Both the position numbers and the translations under genes were made by a program. Under the pieces are notes generated by a model. That model ran no database searches, had not been told where the DNA came from, and saw nothing but the letters and a program-made list of their open reading frames with translations. Of a stretch of 12,846 bases of DNA, positions 6,289 to 12,734 are shown one piece after another. This DNA is from G021776435 sp046756245. GTDB lineage: Bacteria > Pseudomonadota > Alphaproteobacteria > Caulobacterales > Parvularculaceae. The first letter of the stretch is position 1. Each line of letters begins with the position of its first letter. The stretch is from assembly GCA_046756245.1 (NCBI GenBank), contig JBHHVZ010000080.1, forward strand, positions 1 to 12,846, in the 5' to 3' direction.

Positions 6289-7077
6289 GTGAACGAGACG
6301 ATTGAAACCGAAGCGACGCTCGAAAACGGCGACAGCGGTTATGAAACGCTCGATGTCAAAGTCGAAAACCGCGTCGCCTGGCTCACCCTGAACCGGCCGA
6401 AAGCGCTCAACGCCATCGACATGACGATGATGATGGAGCTGCGCGAGGCTTTCGACGCGCTCGACGAACGCGAGGATGTTTCCGTCGTCGTAATGCGCGG
6501 AACCGGCCGTGCGTTCTGCGCGGGCATGGACCTGAAATGGTCGGACTCGTTGACGGCCAGAGACCGCGTCGAGAGCAATCGGATCGGCCAGAAAACATTT
6601 GCGCGCATGGAGCGGATGGAAACGCCGATATTCGCCGCCGTTCACGGTTACGTGCTGGGCGGCGGACTGGAGCTGGCGCTGGCGGCCGACTTTATCGTCT
6701 GCGCCGACGACGCCCAGCTCGGACTTCCCGAAATCACCCTGTCGGCCGAGCCGCCCTATCGGCCCAAGATCGCCGAGGACGGCGATCCCGATCAACCCGA
6801 ATATGGCGGCAGCGCTCCCGGCTGGGGCGCCCTGACGCGCCTGCCGGACCGCATCGGCAAGGCGCGGGCGAAGGAGCTGATGTTCACAGGCGTCCGCATC
6901 GATGCGCCGCGCGCGCTGCAGCTTGGCTTGGCGAACCATGTCTTTCTGCGCGACCAGTTCGACGAGCGCGTCGGCGAGCTGGCCAGGCGGATCGGGGCGA
7001 TGAACCGCTACAATCTGCGTCTGGTCAAGGAGCTGGTGAGCCGCGGTTTCGACCTGGTGGAGGGCCATCCGAGTTGA
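6289..7077 (+). CDS. Enoyl-CoA hydratase/isomerase (crotonase family) with internal insert and short C-terminus
   Basis: The product is predicted to hydrate the enoyl-CoA made by the dehydrogenase. It has 262 residues. The oxyanion hole is seen in FCAGMD (76-81) and LGGGLELA (123-130). Both catalytic glutamates are kept, E128 and E148, spaced 20 residues apart as E144 and E164 are in rat mitochondrial hydratase. Two oddities stand out. An acidic, Pro-rich insert of about 20 residues occupies roughly 152-177, where the family normally goes straight from PEI to its GAGGT turn. The protein also ends soon after KELVSRGFDL, roughly 30-40 residues earlier than usual, losing part of the C-terminal trimer-forming helices. 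The start is GTG with AAGGAAAGGA 6-15 nt upstream. Hydratase or isomerase activity on an unusual acyl-CoA is likely; a related hydrolase or lyase is possible. Confidence 0.88.
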   Translation: MNETIETEATLENGDSGYETLDVKVENRVAWLTLNRPKALNAIDMTMMMELREAFDALDEREDVSVVVMRGTGRAFCAGMDLKWSDSLTARDRVESNRIGQKTFARMERMETPIFAAVHGYVLGGGLELALAADFIVCADDAQLGLPEITLSAEPPYRPKIAEDGDPDQPEYGGSAPGWGALTRLPDRIGKARAKELMFTGVRIDAPRALQLGLANHVFLRDQFDERVGELARRIGAMNRYNLRLVKELVSRGFDLVEGHPS

Positions 7078-7096
7078 CGCCGGCCCGCCGTCTACG

Positions 7097-7108
7097 TTCG
7101 TATACGAA
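7097..7108. promoter_or_regulatory. 12-bp perfect palindrome TTCGTATACGAA, candidate operator
   Basis: The sequence TTCGTATACGAA is its own reverse complement and lies in the 63-bp gap between the hydratase and VOC genes, 32 bp before the VOC start. Perfect palindromes of this size are typical sites for dimeric TetR-, MarR- or GntR-type repressors. No such regulator gene is in the window, so any regulator would be encoded elsewhere. No clear -35/-10 pair was found around it. Confidence 0.4.
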
Positions 7109-7140
7109 TCAAATATGTCAGGAAGAAAGGACTTATCCCC

Positions 7141-8106
7141 GTGCTGACCTTTTATAGAATTGATCATATCGGCCAGGTCGTGCCCGACCTCGAACCGCAG
7201 CTGGCGCTCTTCGAGGGATTGTTCGGCTTTCGCCCGGCGCGTCGCTGGAAGGATGACGCGCTCGGCTGCAACGGCGTCATGCTCGACGTGCCCGGCAGTT
7301 GGGGCCACCGTTGGGAAGTGCTCGCCCCCTCGCACGCCGATTCGCCGATGCAGATGTTTCTTAACAGTCCCCTTGGTCCCGGCATCCATCACGTGGCTGT
7401 CGAGGTTCCGAACCTGGATGATGCGATCGAGGCGATGGAGCGTTTGGGAATCGACGCCGGCCGGCGCGCGCCGGGCCCGGACGATCGCTTCATCGACATT
7501 CCGTTTGTTCCCACGACGCAGGCGAGCGGACTCACGCTCCGGGTCTTCGGGCCCGCCTCGACAGGCGTGTGCGGAAGCGACGGGCTCACGCCGGCGGAGG
7601 AGTCGAGTCCGATGCGCGGCGCGACGGATGAATCCGACACCCTCGGCATTGTCGCGATCGAACAGATCGGCCACGCCTATCCGGACCGCAACGAGCTCGC
7701 CGCATGGCTGGAGACCGCGGCCGGCATGCGCGAAGTCTACCGCACGCCGGAGGGCGAGCATCCCGACATCGCCACGCTCGTCTTGACGATCCCCGGCGCG
7801 CATATGCGCTGGGAAATTATCCAGCCTGTCGACTCTCAATCGTTCGTGCAGCGTTTCCTCGATAAGCGCGGACCGCTCGCACACCATGTCACCTTCGAAA
7901 TACGCGACTGGGAACGGGCGATGGTTGCGTGCGACCGGCATGGAATTCCGACGTTCGGGGAAAACCGGGGCGTGACCTCCGGCGCGCGCTGGCGTGACAC
8001 TTTCATTCACCCCAGGCACACGGGCGGCTTTCTCGCGCAACTCTTCTGGGAGGAGCGCCCGGGCGCCTGGAGTCGCTCCGACAAGACCCCGCGTCCCCGC
8101 GGATAA
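7141..8106 (+). CDS. Tandem VOC-fold protein (glyoxalase / methylmalonyl-CoA epimerase-like)
   Basis: The 321-residue protein has two vicinal-oxygen-chelate domains, about 5-140 and 172-306. Repeat 1 has H9 in IDHIG, E59 in RWEVL and H84 in GIHHVAVEV. Repeat 2 has Q175 in IEQIG, E225 in RWEII and H249 in AHHVTFEI. The IDHIG...GIHHVAVEV pairing is like methylmalonyl-CoA epimerase; extradiol dioxygenases have the same two-repeat size. In repeat 2 the first metal ligand is Gln rather than His, and a late glutamate is not clear in repeat 1, so only one site may hold metal. Clustering with acyl-CoA genes suggests an acyl-CoA epimerase or isomerase, but a ring-cleaving dioxygenase cannot be excluded. 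The start is GTG with GAAGAAAGGA upstream. It lies 63 bp after the hydratase gene and 23 bp before the second dehydrogenase. Confidence 0.8.
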   Translation: MLTFYRIDHIGQVVPDLEPQLALFEGLFGFRPARRWKDDALGCNGVMLDVPGSWGHRWEVLAPSHADSPMQMFLNSPLGPGIHHVAVEVPNLDDAIEAMERLGIDAGRRAPGPDDRFIDIPFVPTTQASGLTLRVFGPASTGVCGSDGLTPAEESSPMRGATDESDTLGIVAIEQIGHAYPDRNELAAWLETAAGMREVYRTPEGEHPDIATLVLTIPGAHMRWEIIQPVDSQSFVQRFLDKRGPLAHHVTFEIRDWERAMVACDRHGIPTFGENRGVTSGARWRDTFIHPRHTGGFLAQLFWEERPGAWSRSDKTPRPRG

Positions 8107-8129
8107 CAGCAGAAGGGATGGCGCCGGCC

Positions 8130-9257
8130 ATGGATCTCACCTTCGACGCCGATCAGGCCATGATCCGGGACACGACGGCGGCGTTCCTGCACAAGACGTC
8201 GCCGCTTTCCGCAGTCCGGGCGCTCGAGGCCGCGCCCCGGGGGCATTCGCCCGAACTATGGGCGGACATGGCCGCGCTTGGTCTTATGGGCGTGGCGTTT
8301 CCCGAGGAATATGGCGGCCTCGGCAAGCGTTTTCTCGAACTGTGCGTGGTGATCGAAGAGATGGGACGGGCCCGCGCATGCGGCCCGTTCTTCTCGACCG
8401 TGGCGCTTTGCGGCCTTCCCATTTTTCACTTCGGCAGCGAGAGACAGCGCCGTAAATATGTGAGCGCCATCGTCGCCGGCGAGCGCATCATGAGCTACGC
8501 CGAAATCGAGCCCGGCTCGACATGGGGCGCGGCGCGCGTCGACCTCGTCGCCGTTCCGGATGGCGATGATTACGTGCTCGAGGGGGAAAAGCTCTTCGTC
8601 CCCTATGCGCGCGCGGCTGACGACCTGCTCGTCGTCGCGCGCGCAGACGACAGGGGCGCTCACGACTACACGCTATTGATCGTGAATGCTCAAGCGCACG
8701 GAATCGATTACAAGCGACTCGAGACGATCGGTCCGGAACACGAATACTGCGTCAGATTCCAACGGGTGCGCGTTCCCCGCGACCGGGTTTTGGGTCGAGC
8801 GGGCGCTGCGGCGCCGATCGTCAAGTCGATCAATCTCTGGGGCGCGGCGGCGAAGAGCGCCGAAATGCTCGGCGGCGCCCGCAAGGTTCTGGAGATGAGT
8901 GTCGACTATGCGCGGGAACGGCGTCAGTTCGGCCGGCCGATCGGCGCCTTCCAGGCCATTCAGCACTATTGCGCCAATATGGCGGTCGATGTTGAGAGCG
9001 CCCGTTACATCGCCTACGAGGCGATCTGGCGCGTGAGCCAGGGGCTAGACGCCGATAAAGAAGTCTCCGCCGCGAAAGCCTGGGTGAGCGACGCCTATCG
9101 CCGTGTTTGCGCCCTCGGCTGCCAGATCCACGGCGCAATCGGGTTTACGAGAGAGCATCCCATGCAGCTCTATTTTCGTCACGCCAAGGCCGCCGAACTG
9201 GCCTTCGGCGACGCCGATTATCATCGCGAGATCGTGGCGAGCGAACTGGGATTATAG
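8130..9257 (+). CDS. Acyl-CoA dehydrogenase, probable non-catalytic/FAD-binding partner subunit
   Basis: This 375-residue acyl-CoA dehydrogenase fold protein starts MDLTFDADQ, typical of the family. It keeps the FAD-contact motif ERRQFGRPI (263-271) and the QIHGAIGFTREHP motif (332-344). The flavin/substrate loop is degenerate: SYAEIEPGST (122-131) in place of the usual TEPDAGSD. Neither position used for the catalytic glutamate is filled: NLWGAAAK (235-242) stands where the helix glutamate would be, and AFGDADYHRE (358-367) where YEG would be. It therefore looks catalytically incomplete alone and complementary to the other dehydrogenase in this cluster, as in FadE27/FadE28-type alpha2beta2 enzymes. 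An in-frame ATG at 8118 is possible, but its purine tract directly abuts it, whereas the tract is better spaced for the ATG at 8130. It is the last gene of the cluster. Confidence 0.9.
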   Translation: MDLTFDADQAMIRDTTAAFLHKTSPLSAVRALEAAPRGHSPELWADMAALGLMGVAFPEEYGGLGKRFLELCVVIEEMGRARACGPFFSTVALCGLPIFHFGSERQRRKYVSAIVAGERIMSYAEIEPGSTWGAARVDLVAVPDGDDYVLEGEKLFVPYARAADDLLVVARADDRGAHDYTLLIVNAQAHGIDYKRLETIGPEHEYCVRFQRVRVPRDRVLGRAGAAAPIVKSINLWGAAAKSAEMLGGARKVLEMSVDYARERRQFGRPIGAFQAIQHYCANMAVDVESARYIAYEAIWRVSQGLDADKEVSAAKAWVSDAYRRVCALGCQIHGAIGFTREHPMQLYFRHAKAAELAFGDADYHREIVASELGL

Positions 9258-9391
9258 CCTTTTCGAAAGCCCGCGCCCCGCGCGCGCATCTGAGTTTGGA
9301 GAAGAATGCGCCTGTTCCAAGGGCGGTAACGCGCTCGGGACGCGTCAAGGCGCAAGCACCCCTCGACGGATTGCATCACGAACTTGTCTGA

Positions 9392-9405
9392 ATCGAATAT
9401 TCGAT
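9392..9405. repeat. 14-bp perfect palindrome ATCGAATATTCGAT
   Basis: The sequence equals its own reverse complement, with an AT-rich centre. It lies about 135 bp past the end of the acyl-CoA cluster. It may be a protein-binding site; its role is unknown. Confidence 0.4.
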
Positions 9406-9449
9406 AGGCGCAGGAATCATCGCCGTCTTATTTGCTCGGCCACGAACCA

Positions 9450-9473
9450 TTAACCGCAAATATAGACGGTTAA
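9450..9473. repeat. Inverted repeat TTAACCG / CGGTTAA
   Basis: TTAACCG (9450-9456) and CGGTTAA (9467-9473) are perfect reverse complements around an AT-rich 10-nt centre. No T-run follows on either strand, so a Rho-independent terminator is doubtful. An operator or a stability hairpin is possible. Confidence 0.35.
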
Positions 9474-9583
9474 GCCGAACGCTGCACATAGACGATAACA
9501 GCAGGCTATCATCTGAAAATTATCACGGTGATTTCATTTACGCATCTATGTAAAGCGCGATTCTAATTTACTCCGTATGCCTC

Positions 9584-11158
9584 CTACTCCCACTCGATTG
9601 TTCCCGGCGGTTTTGACGTCACGTCATAAACCACGCGGTTGACGCCGCGCACTTCGTTGATGATGCGCGTCGCGCAACGCCCCAGAAAATCGTGACTGAA
9701 CGGATAATAATCGGCGGTCATGCCGTCGGTCGAGGTGACGGCGCGCAGCGCCAGAACGTGATCGTAAGTGCGCTCGTCGCCCATGACGCCGACTGTGCGC
9801 ACCGGCAGCAGAACAGCAAAGGCCTGCCAGATCGCATCGTAAAGCCCGGCCTTTCTGATTTCGTCGAGATAGATGGCGTCAGCCTTGCGCAGAATATCGC
9901 ATGTTTCCTTCGTCACTTCGCCGGGAACGCGGATGGCGAGCCCCGGCCCCGGGAAAGGATGGCGCCCGACGAAATGGTCGGGCAGCCCGAGTTCGCGGCC
10001 GAGTGTGCGCACTTCGTCCTTGAAAAGTTCGCGCAACGGCTCAACCAGTTTCAGATTCATGCGCTCCGGCAGGCCGCCGACATTGTGGTGCGACTTGATG
10101 GTGACCGACGGCCCGCCGTCGAAGGAGACGCTTTCGATAACATCCGGGTAGAGCGTGCCTTGCGCCAGGAATTCGGCGTCGCCGATCTTCTTCGCTTCGG
10201 ACTCAAAAACATCGATGAAAGTCGCGCCGATGATCTTGCGCTTCCTCTCCGGATCGTCGACGCCGGCGAGCTTGCCGAGGAACAAATCCTCCGCTTCCAC
10301 ATGAATGAGCGGAATGTTGTAGCGCTCGCGGAAAAGCCGCACGACCTCTTCGCCCTCGCCCGCGCGCATTAATCCGGTGTCGACAAAAACGCAGGTAAGC
10401 TGCTCGCTGATCGCTTCGTGGATAAGCACCGCCGCGACAGAGGAATCGACGCCGCCTGAAAGCCCGCAGATGACGCGCCCGTCGCCAACCTGCTTTCGGA
10501 TGTCGGCGATCGCCTCGTCGCGAAAGGCGGCCATCGTCCAGTCGCCGGAAAGCCCGGCGATCTTATGCGTGAAGTTCCTAAGGAGCTTTGCGCCGTCCGG
10601 CGTGTGCGCGACCTCGGGGTGGAACTGCACGGCGTAAATGCGACGGCGCTCATCGGCGATGGCGGCGAACGGCGCGCCATCGGACTTGGCGATCGCTTCG
10701 AAGCCGTCAGGGAGCGCGTTCACGCGGTCGCCGTGACTCATCCATACCTGATGTTCCTCGCCCTTCGCCCAAACGCCGTCAAAAAGCGGACTTTCTTTCG
10801 TCACCTCGACAAAGGCGCGGCCGAATTCTCGGTGGTCGGATTGTTCGACGTCGCCGCCGAGCTGGGCGCAGATCGTCTGTTCGCCGTAACAGACGCCGAG
10901 GATCGGCGCGCCGAGGTCGAACACCGCCTGCGGCGCGCGCGGGCTCGTTTCGGTGTTCACGCTCGCCGGCCCGCCTGAAAGGATCACCGCCTTCGGCGCA
11001 AATTCAGTGAGAAACGCCGCGTCCACTCGGTTGAATGGATGAATTTCGCAGTAAACGCCCGTCTCGCGCAGGCGCCGGGCGATGAGTTGCGTCACCTGAC
11101 TGCCGAAATCGATAATAAGCGCGCGGTCGTGCAGCGCGGCGTGAGGGTCTAGCGTCAT
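9584..11158 (-). CDS. guaA: GMP synthase (glutamine-hydrolysing)
   Basis: GMP synthase converts XMP to GMP using ATP and glutamine, the last step of guanine nucleotide synthesis. The 524-residue protein has a class I glutamine amidotransferase domain (about 11-200) with catalytic C90 in GVCYGEQ, and H180 and E182 in QFHPEV. The ATP-pyrophosphatase domain (about 205-395) has the P-loop SGGVDSS at 234-240. The C-terminal dimerisation domain ends in GTIEWE. The frame extends upstream to 11272, but homology begins right after the ATG at 11158 (RALIIDFGSQVTQLIARR), and the extra upstream residues are low-complexity, so 11158 is the start. The ribosome-binding site is weak. It is divergent from the amidohydrolase gene, with 104 bp between them. 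In many alphaproteobacteria guaA lies near an rsmB-type gene, which is also found here just beyond the amidohydrolase. Confidence 0.98.
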   Translation of the reverse strand: MTLDPHAALHDRALIIDFGSQVTQLIARRLRETGVYCEIHPFNRVDAAFLTEFAPKAVILSGGPASVNTETSPRAPQAVFDLGAPILGVCYGEQTICAQLGGDVEQSDHREFGRAFVEVTKESPLFDGVWAKGEEHQVWMSHGDRVNALPDGFEAIAKSDGAPFAAIADERRRIYAVQFHPEVAHTPDGAKLLRNFTHKIAGLSGDWTMAAFRDEAIADIRKQVGDGRVICGLSGGVDSSVAAVLIHEAISEQLTCVFVDTGLMRAGEGEEVVRLFRERYNIPLIHVEAEDLFLGKLAGVDDPERKRKIIGATFIDVFESEAKKIGDAEFLAQGTLYPDVIESVSFDGGPSVTIKSHHNVGGLPERMNLKLVEPLRELFKDEVRTLGRELGLPDHFVGRHPFPGPGLAIRVPGEVTKETCDILRKADAIYLDEIRKAGLYDAIWQAFAVLLPVRTVGVMGDERTYDHVLALRAVTSTDGMTADYYPFSHDFLGRCATRIINEVRGVNRVVYDVTSKPPGTIEWE

Positions 11159-11262
11159 GGGCTGCGTGTAGCGGAATTGCGTCCGTCCGTCACCCTGCGC
11201 CGCGTCGGTCTGGCGGGCCGCGCCCGCTTGACCTAGGTTGGGCCAAAACCCAGGAGGCGAGG

Positions 11263-12543
11263 ATGCGTGCATATTGGGGATTTTTGCTGGCGTGGTTTGG
11301 GATGGCGCTGAGCGCGCCGGGCGCGGCGGCGGGTGAGACGTATGTCCTCGCGCCCGACCGCGTGTTTGACGGCGAAACGCTCCATCAAAACTGGCTCGTC
11401 CGGATCGAGGACGGGCGCATCGCAGTGGCGGGCGAAACGGTTGAAGAAACCGGCGCGACGCGCATCGATCTTTCCGGCATGACCCTTTTGCCCGGCCTCA
11501 TCGACGCCCACACCCACGTGCTGCTGCACCCCTATGACGAAACGCCGTGGAACGATCAGGTCCTGAAAGAGTCCAAGGCCGAGCGCGTCGCGCGCGCGGC
11601 CAATCATCTGCGCGCAAGCCTGATGGCGGGGTTTACGACGTTGCGCGACCTCGGCACGGAAGGCGCGGGCTACGCCGATGTCGGGCTTAAACAGGCGCTC
11701 GAAAAAGGCGTCATCGAAGGCCCGCGTCTGATTGTTGCGGGGCCCGCCATGGTCGTCACCGGTTCTTACGGCCCGAAGGGATTCCATGAAGGCGTCGACG
11801 TTCCGCTCGGCGCTGTCGAGGCCGACGGCCCGGACGGCGTCGTCGCCGAGACGCGGCGCCAGATCGGCGGCGGCGCCGACTGGGTGAAGGTCTACGCCGA
11901 CTATCGCTGGGGGCTCGACGGCGAAACGCGTCCGACATTCTCCCTCGACGAATTAAAGCGCATCGTCGAAACGGCGCGCTCGAGCGGCCGCCCGGTCGTC
12001 GCACATGCTGCGTCGGACGCGGGCATGCGCCGCGCGATCGAGGCGGGCGTTGAGACCATCGAACATGGCGACGCCGGATCGCTCGAGACCTATCGCCTGA
12101 TGGCGCGAAAAGGCGTTGCGATTTGCCCGACGCTTGGCGCTTCGGAGGCGGTCGCGCGCTACGCCGGCTGGGACGGCTCAGAGGAAACCGCGCCTGAGCG
12201 GGTGCGCGTCAAGCGCGGGCAGATTGCGCGCATCCTTCGCGCCGGCGCACCGCTCTGCAACGGCTCGGACGCCGGCGTGTTCGATCATGGCGACAACGCG
12301 TGGGAACTCGAGCTGCTTGTCGCTTACGGCGCGTCTCCGACGCAAGCCTTGCGCGCGGCGACGTCAGTCGATGCGAAGGTGCTTCACCTCGAAGACGAAA
12401 TCGGCCGCGTCGCGCCCGGTCTCGTCGCCGACCTTATCGCCGTTCCCGGCGATCCGACGGCGGATATTTCAACGCTGCGGAACGTCTCTTTCGTTATGCA
12501 GGCTGGCCGGATCGTCAAACGACCTTATACGACGTTGCGCTGA
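11263..12543 (+). CDS. Exported amidohydrolase (prolidase/imidazolonepropionase-like metal hydrolase)
   Basis: The 426-residue protein is predicted to be periplasmic. It has a signal peptide: a hydrophobic stretch at 5-18 and a likely cleavage after APGAAA near residue 23. It belongs to the amidohydrolase superfamily: a small beta-sandwich precedes the barrel, HTH metal ligands are H83 and H85 in LIDAHTH, the candidate carboxylated lysine is K209 in WVKVYAD, further ligands are H248 (VVAHA) and H268 (IEHGD), and D336 lies in GSDAG. This set matches binuclear Xaa-Pro dipeptidase-type members. The closing strands (GLVADLIAVPGDP) are standard for the family. The substrate is probably a peptide or amide but cannot be assigned. 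AGGAGG lies 5 nt before the ATG, a strong ribosome-binding site. The gene stands on the opposite strand between rsmB and guaA. Confidence 0.92.
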   Translation: MRAYWGFLLAWFGMALSAPGAAAGETYVLAPDRVFDGETLHQNWLVRIEDGRIAVAGETVEETGATRIDLSGMTLLPGLIDAHTHVLLHPYDETPWNDQVLKESKAERVARAANHLRASLMAGFTTLRDLGTEGAGYADVGLKQALEKGVIEGPRLIVAGPAMVVTGSYGPKGFHEGVDVPLGAVEADGPDGVVAETRRQIGGGADWVKVYADYRWGLDGETRPTFSLDELKRIVETARSSGRPVVAHAASDAGMRRAIEAGVETIEHGDAGSLETYRLMARKGVAICPTLGASEAVARYAGWDGSEETAPERVRVKRGQIARILRAGAPLCNGSDAGVFDHGDNAWELELLVAYGASPTQALRAATSVDAKVLHLEDEIGRVAPGLVADLIAVPGDPTADISTLRNVSFVMQAGRIVKRPYTTLR

Positions 12544-12633
12544 CCGCGACTCATAAATTTTGGGAAAAGCCTTGCTTTTCAATGTCGACCTTTAAATGGA
12601 ATCTCAGGTCGTCAGCGCAACTTGGTATTAGAA

Positions 12634-12677
12634 CGCCGGACGAAAAAGTGGAATCCCGTTTTTTCGCGTAACCGGCG
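12634..12677. repeat. Imperfect palindromic intergenic element (Rhizobiales-like)
   Basis: There is an outer stem, CGCCGG (12634-12639) with CCGGCG (12672-12677), and an inner stem, CGAAAAA (12641-12647) with TTTTTCG (12660-12666). The inner loop reads GTGGAATCCCGT. The AAAAAGTGG...CCG-TTTTT pattern resembles palindromes that I recall as repeated between genes in Rhizobiales genomes. It lies about 90 bp after the amidohydrolase stop and could also help end that transcript. Family membership is from memory and unverified. Confidence 0.45.
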
Positions 12678-12692
12678 CGAATACTAAAGAAT

Positions 12693-12734
12693 CTACAGCA
12701 TCGGGCGATCCTGATTTATCGCCCGATGCTGTAG
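12693..12734 (-). terminator. 17-bp perfect inverted repeat; likely terminator of the rsmB-like gene
   Basis: CTACAGCATCGGGCGAT (12693-12709) and its exact reverse complement (12718-12734) flank an 8-nt loop. In the minus direction the hairpin is followed by a moderately T-rich run (ATTCTTTAG), which fits a terminator for the rsmB-like gene. The 5' arm contains that gene's last codons and overlaps its TAA. In the plus direction only CTTTC follows. The length and perfection also suit a mobile palindromic repeat. Confidence 0.55.

Larger units (their letters stand above)
9258..9583. other. Gene-free convergent spacer, AT-rich in its right half
   Basis: These 326 bp separate two convergent genes, and I see no credible coding sequence. 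The left part is GC-rich; from about 9390 it turns AT-rich, unlike its neighbours. It contains a 14-bp perfect palindrome and a 7-bp stem inverted repeat, listed separately. No clear hairpin plus T-run terminator was found for either converging gene. No tRNA or CRISPR array is visible. A small RNA or relic of an insertion is possible but not supported by anything specific. Confidence 0.6.

Noticed and set aside
6157..8040. A 627-codon open frame on the minus strand opposite the hydratase and VOC genes
   Set aside because: It is antisense to two genes with clear family motifs, its translation is low-complexity and Arg/Ala/His-rich, and such frames are expected in GC-rich DNA.
3333..9257. Reading the cluster as a carnitine (cai) operon because of the CaiC-like ligase, dehydrogenase and hydratase
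   Set aside because: There is no CaiB-type CoA-transferase or CaiT-type transporter, the dehydrogenases look heteromeric, and a VOC protein is present.
12600..12640. A tRNA-like string (TTGGTATTAGAACGCCGG) resembling the D-arm region of tRNA-Asp
   Set aside because: No acceptor stem, anticodon arm or T-arm follows in register. It is at most a remnant and could be chance, so it was not called a tRNA or attachment site.
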